A stretch of DNA of 57,305 bases from Pseudobutyrivibrio sp. 49 (GCF_900100545.1 NZ_FNDP01000018.1:1-57305), one strand, 5' to 3'. Shown: positions 41,880 to 52,483, counted from the first letter of the stretch. Notes: generated from the letters alone by a model not told the origin. Translations and numbers: made by a program.

Positions 41880-43118
41880 ATGGCAATAATGAAATTGAAA
41901 GAGGTATGTACAAAGATTGGGAGTGGTGCAACACCTAGGGGAGGAAAGGAAGCATACATTGAGTATGGTATATCTCTAATTAGAAGTCAAAATGTATTAG
42001 ATTTTGCTTTTACGTATGATGGTCTAGCATATATTAATGAACAGCAAGCTGAGAGATTGCGTAATGTTATTGTCGAAAAAAATGATGTGCTTCTTAACAT
42101 AACCGGAGACTCTGTGGCTCGTGCCTGCATAGTACCAGATGAAGTGCTGCCTGCCAGAGTAAATCAGCACGTAGCAATTATTCGTGCAAATACTAATATT
42201 GTAATTGGAAGCTATCTTCTGTACTATCTGCAGATGGTAAAACCATATTTGTTACAGTTAGCTTCAGGAGGAGCTACTCGAAATGCCCTTACAAAGGGAA
42301 TGATTGAGGAATTAGAAATTGAGATACCTTCTTTAGAAGAACAGAAAAGAATAGTATCTTTAATTGACGATATACAGAGTAAAATTCGAGTAAATGAGGA
42401 GATAAACAATAATATAGCTGAGCAAATTCGCACTCTATGTAACGCATGGCTAACAGATTATGAACCTTTTGAAGGTGTTTGTCCCGATGATTGGGAATTA
42501 ACACCGTTATCATCATTTACTAAATTCATAAGCGGTTATTCATATAAAGGAGCTGAACTGCAAGATTCATCAACCGCAATGGCAACAATCAAAAACTTTG
42601 ATCGAAAAGGTGGTTTCAAGCTTGATGGGTATAAGGAAATTGTTCCATCCGGAAAAGTAAAGCCAGAACATCATGCCAAGTTATATGATACTCTTGTTGC
42701 ACATACAGATCTCACTCAAAATGCTGATGTAATTGGTAATGCAGAACCTGTACTTAGTTTTTCGGGATACCAGGACATTATATTTTCGATGGATGTTGTC
42801 AAGGTATTGCCAGATAATCCACATGTTTCAAAATTTTTAATTGCAGCTCTGTTACAGACCAAACAATTCAAAAGACACTGTTTGGGCTATGTTAATGGAA
42901 CTACGGTTCTGCATCTTAGTAAAAAAGCTTTACCAAATTATTCTTTAATGATGCCAAAGGATTTTTCTGTACTAAAACCTTTAGATGATGCTGTTTCAGT
43001 TATGTATCAGAAAATGGCTTCAAATATTGATGAAAATGTGCAACTAACAAAACTTCGAGATTCTATCCTTCCACGACTGATGTCAGGTGAGTTAGATATC
43101 TCTGAGTTAGATATATAA
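41880..43118 (+). CDS. hsdS: Type I restriction-modification specificity subunit
   Basis: The 412-aa protein has two target-recognition halves, each beginning with the usual short strand pattern (KLKEVCTKIGSGATPRGGKE and then LTPLSSFTKFISGYSYKGAE). They are separated by a conserved helix (EEQKRIVSLIDDIQSKIRVN) and ended by another (QLTKLRDSILPRLMSGELDI). Both halves look intact, so a two-part DNA site is read. 92 nt after hsdM. Recognition sequence cannot be read from the protein. Confidence 0.92.
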   Translation: MAIMKLKEVCTKIGSGATPRGGKEAYIEYGISLIRSQNVLDFAFTYDGLAYINEQQAERLRNVIVEKNDVLLNITGDSVARACIVPDEVLPARVNQHVAIIRANTNIVIGSYLLYYLQMVKPYLLQLASGGATRNALTKGMIEELEIEIPSLEEQKRIVSLIDDIQSKIRVNEEINNNIAEQIRTLCNAWLTDYEPFEGVCPDDWELTPLSSFTKFISGYSYKGAELQDSSTAMATIKNFDRKGGFKLDGYKEIVPSGKVKPEHHAKLYDTLVAHTDLTQNADVIGNAEPVLSFSGYQDIIFSMDVVKVLPDNPHVSKFLIAALLQTKQFKRHCLGYVNGTTVLHLSKKALPNYSLMMPKDFSVLKPLDDAVSVMYQKMASNIDENVQLTKLRDSILPRLMSGELDISELDI

Positions 43119-43158
43119 GCTACTAAATTATCATTTAATGTAGAGGGGGAAAATAAAA

Positions 43159-43911
43159 TTGTTTGAACAGGAATTAAATGAATTAATTGAAAGAGCTAAC
43201 AATATTAAATCACCTATTAATGTGGCACCTATAGGCGTAAGTATAGATGAATATAACAAGCCAAGTCAGGATTGGATTAATGATGTTGAAATTTTTTATA
43301 ATAAGTATCTAAAAAATCATGCATTAGGTACGAGAATCAGTACATTGCTATTTCATAGAAACTTGAGCGCTTTTAATGATTTACGTTCGTGTCTTGATAG
43401 CATTAATAGAGATAAAGAGTTTGTTTTTAAAATGAATGCGGGTACCACTGTGGAGGTCCCCATGTATAAATCAGCTAGTTTGCCAGAGTATGATGTTTTT
43501 ATATCACATGCTAATAAAGATAAGCTGCAATTTGTTGATGAACTTAATGATTCATTGACAAAGCTAGGAATATCAATATTTTATGATAAAAACTCGTTGG
43601 AATGGGGCGATAAGTGGAAGAAAAAGATTTTAGAGGGTACCCAGAAAGCTGAATTTGCTATAATCGTAATTTCGAAAAATTTTTTTGATAGAGAATGGAC
43701 TGAAAAAGAACTTATTGAGTTTCTTAATAGACAAAACAAAAATGGGCAAAAAATAATATTACCAATAGTTCATGGCATATCCAATGACGATTTAAGAAAT
43801 ATGTATCCTGAGGTTGCAGATATACAGACAATAGATTCAAAAGATTATTCCTGTGATGAGATTGCACTTCTTTTTGCAAGACAGTTAATTCAAAGGTTGA
43901 AGTCTTATTAA
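43159..43911 (+). CDS. TIR-domain protein within the hsd operon
   Basis: The 250-aa protein starts at TTG behind GAGGGGGAAAATAAAA. Residues 1-105 are an unrecognised helical part. Residues 108-245 are a TIR domain: YDVFISHANKDK, LTKLGISIFYDKNSLEWGD, and ISKNFFDREWTEKELIEF, in which Glu184 fits the NADase catalytic position. The gene ends 12 nt before hsdR and begins 40 nt after hsdS, so it is part of the operon. TIR proteins in defence systems deplete NAD or make signals when phage is sensed; here it may fire when restriction is bypassed. Family clear, role inferred. Confidence 0.85.
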   Translation: MFEQELNELIERANNIKSPINVAPIGVSIDEYNKPSQDWINDVEIFYNKYLKNHALGTRISTLLFHRNLSAFNDLRSCLDSINRDKEFVFKMNAGTTVEVPMYKSASLPEYDVFISHANKDKLQFVDELNDSLTKLGISIFYDKNSLEWGDKWKKKILEGTQKAEFAIIVISKNFFDREWTEKELIEFLNRQNKNGQKIILPIVHGISNDDLRNMYPEVADIQTIDSKDYSCDEIALLFARQLIQRLKSY

Positions 43912-43923
43912 AGGAGATTGAGC

Positions 43924-46900
43924 ATGACAGCATTTTACACAGAAGCTGATTACGAAAACTCAATAATAGAGCTTTTTCAGAACATGGGCTATAGATATCT
44001 ATATGGGCCTGATGTGGAAAGAGACTTTAACAGTCCTATTTATGAGTCAGAGTTAGTTGATGCATTAAATAGGATTAATCCTGATATGCCTTCAGATGCT
44101 ATTAGTGATGCATTATTTAAGTTGAAGAACTTTGAGAATGCAGAGTTAGTGCAAAAAAACGAAGTATTTATGGATTACCTTCAGCATGGTGTTGAGGTTC
44201 GATATACAGTCAAAGGTGAAGAGCGCTCTGGATTAGTTTATCTTGTAGATTACAATAATGCAGCCAACAATTCTTTCATAGTTGCCAATCAGTGGACGTT
44301 TGTTGAGAATAGCAATAAGCGCCCCGATGTATTGCTATTCCTAAATGGTCTTCCAATCGTCTTAGTTGAGTTAAAGTCACCTTCTCGCGAGGAGACAGAT
44401 GCGTCTGAAGCATACCTTCAGATTCGCAATTATATCCATGAAATTCCATCTATGTTTATTTATAACTGTATATGTGTAATGAGCGATCATCTTACATCTA
44501 AAGCTGGCACTATCACGTCTGGTGAAGATCGATTCATGGAGTGGAAGACGAAAGACGGTAGTTATGAGAACACCCAGTATGCTCAGTTTGACACGTTCTT
44601 CGAAGGAATATTTGAAAAGGAACGATTGCTAGATATTATTAAGAACTTTATTTGTTTTTCAAATGATGGTATAAAGCGTGCAAAAATATTAGCGGGATAT
44701 CATCAGTACTTTGCTGTAAATAAAGCTGTTCAGTCAACACAACATGCCACTGTAACAGATGGTAAAGGTGGCGTTTTCTGGCATACACAGGGTAGTGGTA
44801 AATCATTATCAATGGTTTTCTACGCTCATCTTTTACAAGATGCACTTGAAAGCCCTACAATAGTCGTTTTGACGGATAGAAATGATTTGGACAACCAGCT
44901 TTATGGTCAGTTTGCAAAATGTAAAGATTTTTTACGTCAGGAGCCTGTTCAGGCTGAAAGTAGAGAACATCTAAAGAGTTTATTAGATGGGCGTCAGGCT
45001 AACGGTATTATTTTTACTACCATGCAAAAATTTGAAGAATCTGATGAACCATTATCAGAACGTAGAAATATTGTTGTAATGGCGGATGAAGCACACCGTG
45101 GACAGTATGGTCTTAATGAAAAGGTAGATGCAGAAACTGGAAAAATTAAAATTGGAACAGCTAGAGTAATTAGAAATAGTTTGCCAAATGCAACATATAT
45201 TGGTTTCACAGGTACACCTATTTCTATGAAGGATAGAAGTACAAGGGAAGTATTTGGCGATTATATAGATGTATATGATATGACACAGGCTGTAGAGGAT
45301 GGAGCAACACGCCCTGTTTATTATGAAAGCCGTGTAGTAAAACTTAAGCTTGATCCAGACACACTTAAGCTTATAGATTCTGAATATGATATCATGGCTA
45401 ATAATGCAGATCCAGAGGTTGTAGCAAAGAGTAAGCGTGAACTTGGTCAGATGGAAGCGATTCTTGGGAATGATGAAACAATAGCTTCTCTTGTGGATGA
45501 TATTTTAGCTCATTACGAAAATTACCGAGAAAACCTTCTAACAGGTAAGGCTATGATAGTAGCGTATTCACGACCAATTGCTATGAAAATATATAAGAAA
45601 ATAGTAGAGGATCGTAGGCCAGATTGGAAAGATAAAGTAGCTGTTGTGATGACAGATAGCAATAAAGATCCTGAAGAATGGAAAGCTATCATTGGTAATA
45701 AGCGTCGTAGAGATGAACTTGCCAAAGAGTTTAAAGATAATAATAGTAATCTTAAGATAGCTATTGTTGTTGATATGTGGCTTACAGGATTTGATGTTCC
45801 TTCGTTGGCAACAATGTATGTTTATAAACCTATGCAGGGTTATAACCTAATGCAAGCAATTGCTAGAGTAAATCGTGTATTTGGTGACAAAGAAGGTGGC
45901 TTGGTAGTTGATTATGTAGGTATAGCATCTGCGTTAAAGGCTGCTATGAATGATTACACAGCTCGTGACAAGAAGAATTATGGAGATACAGATGTAGCTA
46001 CTGTTGCATACCCTAAGTTTTTAGAGAAACTTTCAATTTGCCGTGATTTATTCCATGGCTATGATTATTCAGCATTTACTGATGGTTCCGATTTAGCTAG
46101 ATCAAAAGCTATTAGTGGTGCGGTGAATTTTATAGTTGCGCCATCAAAAGAAGAAGACCGCGAATCATTCCAAAAAGAATCATTACTTCTCAGACAGGCA
46201 CTTTCTCTTTGTTCATCTTTGGTTGAAGAACAACTGAGAATCGAAGCAGCATTCTTTGAATCGGTTCGTGTTCTTGTGACGCGACTTATGAATCAAGGAG
46301 AAGGAAAGAAAATCTCATTACCTGAAATGAATGAGCGAATTAATGCACTCCTTAGTCAGAGTATTAAGAGCAATGGTGTTATTAATCTTTTCTCAGATGT
46401 TAATGGTGATTTTTCTTTATTTGATCCGAAGTTCTTGGAAGAGATTTCTAAGATGAAAGAAAAAAACTTAGCGGTTGAACTATTAAAGAAGTTGATTGCT
46501 GAGCAAGTTATTATTTATAAGCGTACAAATGTTGTTAAATCTGAAAAGTTTAGTGAGATTATACAACAGGCAATGAACAGATATCTTAATGGAATGCTTA
46601 CGAATGAACAGGTAATTGAGGAATTATTAAAACTTGCAAAACAAATTCAGGTAGCTCAACAAGAAGGCGATAAGCTTGGACTTTCTGTAGATGAGCTTGC
46701 GTTCTATGATGCGCTGACAAAACCTCAGGCAATTAAAGACTTTTATGAAAATGAAGAGCTCATAGCTATTACTAAGGAACTTACTGAAGCATTGAGAAAG
46801 AATAGAACCATCGACTGGCAAAAGCGCGATTCGGCAAGGGCTAAGATGCGTATGATGATAAAGAAATTACTCAGAAAGCATAAGTATCCACCAGAGGGAA

Positions 46901-47040
46901 TGGAGGATGCAGTTCAGACGGTTATGACTCAGTGTGAATTATGGACTGACAACAGTGATATGAGTGATGAGCGTGTGACAAATTATGCTGAGAGATTAAC
47001 ACAGTACGTAAAAGCGATTAACAATGATTCCGAAGTCTAA
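43924..47040 (+). CDS. hsdR: Type I restriction endonuclease/translocase subunit
   Basis: The 1038-aa subunit starts at the ATG at 43,924 after AAGGAGATTGAGC. The N-terminal nuclease domain has LLFLNGLPIVLVELKSPSRE (PD-ExK, with E-x-K). The helicase core has HTQGSGKSLSM (Walker A), MADEAHRGQYG (DEAH-like motif II), TYIGFTGTPISMKD (motif III) and QAIARVNRVF (motif VI). Full length. It translocates DNA and cuts unmodified targets with HsdM and HsdS. The TIR gene separates it from hsdS. Confidence 0.95.
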   Translation: MTAFYTEADYENSIIELFQNMGYRYLYGPDVERDFNSPIYESELVDALNRINPDMPSDAISDALFKLKNFENAELVQKNEVFMDYLQHGVEVRYTVKGEERSGLVYLVDYNNAANNSFIVANQWTFVENSNKRPDVLLFLNGLPIVLVELKSPSREETDASEAYLQIRNYIHEIPSMFIYNCICVMSDHLTSKAGTITSGEDRFMEWKTKDGSYENTQYAQFDTFFEGIFEKERLLDIIKNFICFSNDGIKRAKILAGYHQYFAVNKAVQSTQHATVTDGKGGVFWHTQGSGKSLSMVFYAHLLQDALESPTIVVLTDRNDLDNQLYGQFAKCKDFLRQEPVQAESREHLKSLLDGRQANGIIFTTMQKFEESDEPLSERRNIVVMADEAHRGQYGLNEKVDAETGKIKIGTARVIRNSLPNATYIGFTGTPISMKDRSTREVFGDYIDVYDMTQAVEDGATRPVYYESRVVKLKLDPDTLKLIDSEYDIMANNADPEVVAKSKRELGQMEAILGNDETIASLVDDILAHYENYRENLLTGKAMIVAYSRPIAMKIYKKIVEDRRPDWKDKVAVVMTDSNKDPEEWKAIIGNKRRRDELAKEFKDNNSNLKIAIVVDMWLTGFDVPSLATMYVYKPMQGYNLMQAIARVNRVFGDKEGGLVVDYVGIASALKAAMNDYTARDKKNYGDTDVATVAYPKFLEKLSICRDLFHGYDYSAFTDGSDLARSKAISGAVNFIVAPSKEEDRESFQKESLLLRQALSLCSSLVEEQLRIEAAFFESVRVLVTRLMNQGEGKKISLPEMNERINALLSQSIKSNGVINLFSDVNGDFSLFDPKFLEEISKMKEKNLAVELLKKLIAEQVIIYKRTNVVKSEKFSEIIQQAMNRYLNGMLTNEQVIEELLKLAKQIQVAQQEGDKLGLSVDELAFYDALTKPQAIKDFYENEELIAITKELTEALRKNRTIDWQKRDSARAKMRMMIKKLLRKHKYPPEGMEDAVQTVMTQCELWTDNSDMSDERVTNYAERLTQYVKAINNDSEV

Positions 47041-47087
47041 AAAACTGATGAATTACTATATTTGAATAATTTTTGGGGGAATAAATA

Positions 47088-50000
47088 GTGTATTTTAATG
47101 GAATTGATTTTCCTAACGAAATAGTTGAAGCGATTAAAAAAGGAAAATTTGTTGTATTTGCTGGAGCAGGAGCATCAGTTGACAAGCCAACTTCATTACC
47201 TGATTTTGAAACTCTTACAAATATGATTGCCGAAGATACTGGGGAAACAAAAAAAAAGAATGATTTGTGCGAGGTATTTTTAGGAGCTTTAGAAGCGAAA
47301 GGGATAGATGTCAGAGGAGCCGCAGCAGGGATTTTATCAGATTCATGTAAAGAACATAATAAACTGCATGAAACTATTGTAGATTTGTTCAACTGCCGAG
47401 ATGATATAAAAATAGTGACAACGAATTATGATCAAATGTTTGAGCATGTAATTCAATCACGAAATGAGGTTATTGATGTATATAATGCGCCTACGTTGCC
47501 ATTAGGCAATGATATTAGCGGGATAGTTCATATTCATGGGAATGTTAATAATCCAAAATATATGGTTTTGACTGATGAAGATTTTGGAAAAGCTTATTTG
47601 ACAGAAGGATATGCTTCTCGCTTTCTTGTTCGTTTGTTTGAGTCATACACAATTCTATTTATTGGATACAGTTATAATGATACTATTCTTCGATATTTGA
47701 CTCGTGCCATGTCAAGAAATGATGGCTGTAGAAGATATATTCTTACAGATGATGAAAAAACGGATTGGTCTTTACTAGGAATCAATCCAATTGTTTTCCC
47801 GAAACGTAGTTATGCTGTTATGCGTGATGGCCTGAGAAAATTAGGTGTTGGTTCAAAAAAAGGATTACTAGAGTGGAAATCACAGTTTGAATTATTCAAA
47901 TATAGTCCTCCTCGAGATATGACGGGGGATAAAGAAATAGAATACTGTTTGGAAAATGAAGAAAGAAGCTTGATATTAGCAAAAACCATTTGTGGAAAAG
48001 AGTGGATGGATTATCTAGATAAGAAAAACATTTTTGCTGATTGCTTTTCTGCTGACTGTAAAGGGGATTCTAATTTAATATGGGGAGATTGGCTATGTAA
48101 AAACTTTGTTGGCAAAGACGATAAATCTTTTTTAGAATTAATATTCCATCATAAGAATAAAATTAGTCCTAAATTAGCGAATGGTATAGCAAGTCATCTG
48201 ATTACTATTAATGGAGAAATTGATGAGGCTTTCCTTGCAGATTATATTTTATTAATTGAAAAATATATTGAGAATGACTGGACTATTGTTAAGTTAATAG
48301 AAATAACTTCAAGTAAAAAGCAATGGAAAACGTCTTTTTTACTACTGCAAAAATTGTTTTCCTTAAACATGGTGCTAATTCAAAAAGGTTGGATTAAACC
48401 AGAAGGTGTTGAGTTTAAACATACATTTTTGGGAAGTTATTTTCTAATTGACATGGCGTGGAACCGCATGATAGAAAATGCAGTAGAGTTTTACCCAAGG
48501 GAAATCATTTCATTTGTAGAGGCTAAAATTCAAGAATTGCACCAGAAGTATGAAATAGTTGGGCAGGGAATAAATGATGGCGTTGCATTTGAAATAGCTA
48601 TACTTGATATAGAAAATAAGAAAGATAGCTATCGTGAGAATCAATTAGAGATACTTGCCAATATGTATGTGGAATCAGTATTGAGATTACATAAAGATGA
48701 AAATGCTTTTTTAAGACAAGTTCTTTTGAATGATCTTAATTCAGATTCAGCATTGATGAGAAAGATAGCTTTAAGGGCTTTTAGAGAAACAAGTGCATTC
48801 TCACCTAGTGAAAAAGTGACCTTTATTGTAAATAATGAATATCTAGATAATACAGAATGTAAGGAACAAGTATTTTTACTAGTAGCGAAGTGTTTTCCTC
48901 AATTAAGCGATTCTGAAAAGAAGAACCTTATTCAAGCAATTAAAGAGTTAGATTCAGGTGACAAAAGTAGTGTTAGTTATCGAGTTTATAATTGGATTGT
49001 TTGGTTAAATCGAGCGGACTTATCAGATCAATATACACATAAATTGAAAGAACAGCTTCAAAATGAATATGGTTATAAGGAATCAAAACATCCAGAACTG
49101 ATATTGTCTCCAACAGAGGTGGAGTGGAGCCATAATCAAAGCCCTGTTTCTGAAGAAAAGTTTATTTCATTAGAGATAGATAAAGTTATTAATTGGCTGG
49201 TTTCATTTAACGAGAATCCATTTGAAGGACCTTCTCGAGAGGGATTACTAAACACTTTTTCTGCCTGTATTACAAAGAATGTTGCATGGGGCAAAAAAGT
49301 ATTTGAGCATTTGGTCAAGAAAGAGATATGGAATGAAGATATATGGCAGCGTGGAATATATGCTTCAATGAATAGTGATTGTTCGTTAGATGATGCATTA
49401 TGGGCTCTTAGGCTTTTTAATAATAATATTTCTAGTATTGGAAATGTGACCCTTATCGCTGAATACTTGTGGAAAATGGTTGAACGTTCTGATGCTAGGG
49501 AATTCGTTTTAAAATATGAGAGTGAATTCTATGAAATTACCCAAAATCTTTGGACCGAACGTAACAAAAAAGAAATTGACGATTTAAAAGGTGGAAGAAT
49601 AATAGAAGCCACTTTATATACAGCATTAGGATATATTTTGTTTTCATGGATTTATATGGTTTCGTTCCATGAAGAAAGAATTATTCCTGCTCAATACCAG
49701 GATTGCTTTAATGATGCTTTGTCATTGAAAACAACTGAAAAGAATGTTGCAAGATGTATTCTGGTTGGACATTTCAATTTCTTTTGTTATAGGGACAAAA
49801 ATTGGAGCTTGGATAAACTAGCACCGCTTCTCATTAGTAATAACAAAGACTGTTTTACTAGTTCATGGGGAGGAATTGTTTACTTCTCTTCTAGAATCAA
49901 TAGTGATACTGTCGATATTATTGAGCCTATATATTTTAAGGCTCTAAAGCATATTGATTGGCTAGATGATGAGGCTTTGCGTGCTTTCACAGAATTATTA

Positions 50001-50537
50001 TTAACACTAATGATTTATGTTGTTGATAAGCCAACATTAAAATATATTCCTGAGTATTATAAGTGTATTTCAACTAGAAAAAGAACTATATTGATTAATA
50101 CAATTAATTCTAGACTTAGAGATATGGATGCCTCAAAAAAGCTAGAATGGTGGAATTCTTGGTTGAAGCGTTTTATTGTAAATCGTAAGAATAACAAACC
50201 TTGTATATTGGAAGAAGAAGAAAATCAAGAAATATTGGATCTAGTTACAGTTTTTCCAGAACAATTTGAAGACGTTGTAGAAGTCGTATGTAAAGGAAAA
50301 ATGCCTAAGAAAATAGATAGTTCTTTTTGGCTACAATTACAGGAAATGAACCTTTCAAGTGAAAAACCACATTATATGGCAAAATTGCTAATCAGAATAC
50401 TTGAAAGTGCTGAAGAAATTAGTTTTTCGGATACCTTTATTGTAAAAATAGTGGAAGAACTGGGGCCTTTAGATACGAAAGAAAAGAAAGAACTACAAGA
50501 AGTATTATTGAAACGAAATATTGGTGTAGAACTGTAG
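47088..50537 (+). CDS. SIR2-like NADase domain defence protein, large
   Basis: The 1149-aa protein begins with a SIR2-like fold: KFVVFAGAGASVDKPTSLPD (GAGAS at 26-30), KIVTTNYDQMFEHV (Asn113), GIVHIHGNVNNPKY (His150) and ILFIGYSYNDTILRYL. The remaining ~870 residues are helical and repetitive with no catalytic motif I see. This is the layout of defence-associated sirtuins that deplete NAD on phage infection. The GTG start follows TTGGGGGAATAAATA. It lies 47 nt after hsdR, probably in the same transcript. Confidence 0.85.
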   Translation: MYFNGIDFPNEIVEAIKKGKFVVFAGAGASVDKPTSLPDFETLTNMIAEDTGETKKKNDLCEVFLGALEAKGIDVRGAAAGILSDSCKEHNKLHETIVDLFNCRDDIKIVTTNYDQMFEHVIQSRNEVIDVYNAPTLPLGNDISGIVHIHGNVNNPKYMVLTDEDFGKAYLTEGYASRFLVRLFESYTILFIGYSYNDTILRYLTRAMSRNDGCRRYILTDDEKTDWSLLGINPIVFPKRSYAVMRDGLRKLGVGSKKGLLEWKSQFELFKYSPPRDMTGDKEIEYCLENEERSLILAKTICGKEWMDYLDKKNIFADCFSADCKGDSNLIWGDWLCKNFVGKDDKSFLELIFHHKNKISPKLANGIASHLITINGEIDEAFLADYILLIEKYIENDWTIVKLIEITSSKKQWKTSFLLLQKLFSLNMVLIQKGWIKPEGVEFKHTFLGSYFLIDMAWNRMIENAVEFYPREIISFVEAKIQELHQKYEIVGQGINDGVAFEIAILDIENKKDSYRENQLEILANMYVESVLRLHKDENAFLRQVLLNDLNSDSALMRKIALRAFRETSAFSPSEKVTFIVNNEYLDNTECKEQVFLLVAKCFPQLSDSEKKNLIQAIKELDSGDKSSVSYRVYNWIVWLNRADLSDQYTHKLKEQLQNEYGYKESKHPELILSPTEVEWSHNQSPVSEEKFISLEIDKVINWLVSFNENPFEGPSREGLLNTFSACITKNVAWGKKVFEHLVKKEIWNEDIWQRGIYASMNSDCSLDDALWALRLFNNNISSIGNVTLIAEYLWKMVERSDAREFVLKYESEFYEITQNLWTERNKKEIDDLKGGRIIEATLYTALGYILFSWIYMVSFHEERIIPAQYQDCFNDALSLKTTEKNVARCILVGHFNFFCYRDKNWSLDKLAPLLISNNKDCFTSSWGGIVYFSSRINSDTVDIIEPIYFKALKHIDWLDDEALRAFTELLLTLMIYVVDKPTLKYIPEYYKCISTRKRTILINTINSRLRDMDASKKLEWWNSWLKRFIVNRKNNKPCILEEEENQEILDLVTVFPEQFEDVVEVVCKGKMPKKIDSSFWLQLQEMNLSSEKPHYMAKLLIRILESAEEISFSDTFIVKIVEELGPLDTKEKKELQEVLLKRNIGVEL

Positions 50538-50565
50538 AGTAACTAAATGATGTTGCGAGGGGGTT

Positions 50566-51360
50566 ATGATTCAGAGGAGTATAGAAAAGTATTTACTAAA
50601 AGATTTATTTGAAGTAATTGCCAAAGTTGAAAATCAAGTTCTATATGCTATCAGAAATGAAAAACTTTTAGGGAACTTGGATGATATAGATTTATTAGTT
50701 CCAGCTTTGACGACAAGCATATCTCTTACTCGACAGATTATTCTACTTTGCGAAAATGGTTTTCCAGATGGTTCGCTAATTCTTGCAAGAAACATTTATG
50801 AACAAAGAATTATTTGTTCATTCATTGAGGAACACGAGGATACAACAGAGCGTGAGGAATTACTAAAGAGGTATTTCCAAGATGCTGAGTTAACTAGATT
50901 AAAATATCTTAATGAGCAGGCAAAACGATTTAACGTAAAAGCTGATATTGAAGAGACTGATAGACTGCTTAAAGAGCATCAGGAAAAATATGGAAGTTCA
51001 TTTAAACAGTATTGGTGGAGCGGAAAGAATAGTTTTAAGGAATTGTCTGATGAAATAACAAATAGAGAAGATTCTCATAGAGGTCTTTTTAATAACATGC
51101 ATATGGAATATAAAATGGCATGTATCGCAATGCATCCATCAGCCTTTGGCAATCGAATGAATATTGGTTCCAACGTAGTGGGTGTTGATATGAGGGCGAG
51201 GGATACTGGACATGAACACGCATTGTTTCTTGCAACGTCTTCATTAATAGCGCTTGTAGGACATACATATCATTATTTGGAACTAGATGATAATTACGTT
51301 TTAAATGAATTGAATAGGCTTGGTGAATATTATCTTAGAATGCTAATAAAACATGATTAA
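50566..51360 (+). CDS. DUF5677-like helical protein
   Basis: The 264-aa protein starts behind GCGAGGGGGTT. FPDGSLILARNIYEQRIICS and the all-helical layout resemble DUF5677 proteins. A His/Trp-rich central part (KQYWWSGKNSFKEL; AMHPSAFGNRMNIG) follows, and the C-terminal helices contain HTYHYLELDDNY. Function unknown; such proteins are often found in defence islands. Family match is moderate. Confidence 0.55.
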   Translation: MIQRSIEKYLLKDLFEVIAKVENQVLYAIRNEKLLGNLDDIDLLVPALTTSISLTRQIILLCENGFPDGSLILARNIYEQRIICSFIEEHEDTTEREELLKRYFQDAELTRLKYLNEQAKRFNVKADIEETDRLLKEHQEKYGSSFKQYWWSGKNSFKELSDEITNREDSHRGLFNNMHMEYKMACIAMHPSAFGNRMNIGSNVVGVDMRARDTGHEHALFLATSSLIALVGHTYHYLELDDNYVLNELNRLGEYYLRMLIKHD

Positions 51361-51390
51361 AATGGTGGTAAAGGTCGAGGTGATAAGATT

Positions 51391-52323
51391 ATGGCAACAA
51401 TGAAATTAGGAAAACTTCAAGAGGTTGACATTCGAAAACTCTGGAGTCACGAGCAATATGATTTTTCTGAATGGCTTTCAAAACCAGAAAACCTTGAACA
51501 ATTGAATGAAATTATCGGCCTTACTCTTAGTGAAGTTGAGAAGGAAGTATATGTAGGCGCATATAGATGTGACCTTGTAGGTGTTGATGAGACTACTGGT
51601 GATAAGGTTATTATCGAGAATCAGCTTGAAGCATCTAATCACGATCATCTTGGTAAAATTATTACATATGCATCAGGCCTTGATGCAAAAGTTGTTGTTT
51701 GGATTGTAAAGGAGGCTCGTGAGGAGCATCGTAGTGCCATTGAATGGCTTAACAACAATACTTCTGACAAACTTAATTTCTTTTTGATTGAAATTCACGC
51801 ATATCAGATTGGTGATTCCTTATGTGCTCCTAAGTTTGAAATTGTAGAGAAGCCAAATGGGTTTATTAAGAATGCTAAAGGACAGTCTGGATCTGGTGAA
51901 TACAATAAAGGACAAAGCGAAAAGATTGAATTCTGGACACGCTTTAATGAGATTTTAATTGAGCGTGGTAAGCCATTTAATGTTAGAAAACCAACAACAG
52001 ATCATTGGTATGATATAGCAATCGGAACCAGTGATGCGCATGTTTCACTTACAATTGTTAATAGAGAACATGCTGTAGGAGTTGAGCTTTATATTCCAGA
52101 TAATAAAGAATTATTTGAGAAGCTCTATCTGCAAAAAGAAGAGATAGATGAAAAGCTGGGGCTTCATCCGGATTGGCAGAGATTGGATGGAAAGAAGGCT
52201 GCAAGAATTTTATACAGAATGCCTGGATTAGATTTTGAAGATCATTCAAATTATGACAGTCTTATGAATGAAATGATTGATAAAGCGACTTTGTTTGCAA
52301 AGGTATTTAAGAAGTACGTATAG
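51391..52323 (+). CDS. PD-(D/E)XK and DUF4268-domain protein of Type I islands
   Basis: The 310-aa protein has YVGAYRCDLVGVDETTGDKV and then IIENQLEASNHDHLGKIITY, the D...E-x-Q pattern of a nuclease-fold N-terminal domain. A C-terminal part (FWTRFNEILIERGKPFN...GVELYIPDNKELFEKL) matches DUF4268. The family is frequently linked to restriction genes. It ends the island; a strong terminator follows. Confidence 0.7.
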   Translation: MATMKLGKLQEVDIRKLWSHEQYDFSEWLSKPENLEQLNEIIGLTLSEVEKEVYVGAYRCDLVGVDETTGDKVIIENQLEASNHDHLGKIITYASGLDAKVVVWIVKEAREEHRSAIEWLNNNTSDKLNFFLIEIHAYQIGDSLCAPKFEIVEKPNGFIKNAKGQSGSGEYNKGQSEKIEFWTRFNEILIERGKPFNVRKPTTDHWYDIAIGTSDAHVSLTIVNREHAVGVELYIPDNKELFEKLYLQKEEIDEKLGLHPDWQRLDGKKAARILYRMPGLDFEDHSNYDSLMNEMIDKATLFAKVFKKYV

Positions 52324-52387
52324 TAGAGTGATATCTGAAAAGTATATCCAGAAAACAACATTTAAATATTTGAGCGAAATATTATTG

Positions 52388-52439
52388 ATAATAGCGTCAT
52401 TATAACTTGAAATATAGTTATTCTGACGCTATTATTTTT
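52388..52439 (+). terminator. Strong terminator ending the defence island
   Basis: ATAATAGCGTCA (52,388-52,399) and TGACGCTATTAT (52,424-52,435) are exact arms, with ATAAC/GTTAT extending the stem, followed by a T run. Because the next gene is a serine recombinase, a role as its binding site is also possible. Confidence 0.75.
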
Positions 52440-52483
52440 ATATAATTAAACTATAGTTTATTTGATGGTTTTGGAGGTTCCAG

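Noticed and set aside
47018-47392. 124-codon minus-strand ORF at the hsdR/SIR2 junction
   Set aside because: Antisense to the SIR2 domain, no ribosome site, not a plausible protein.
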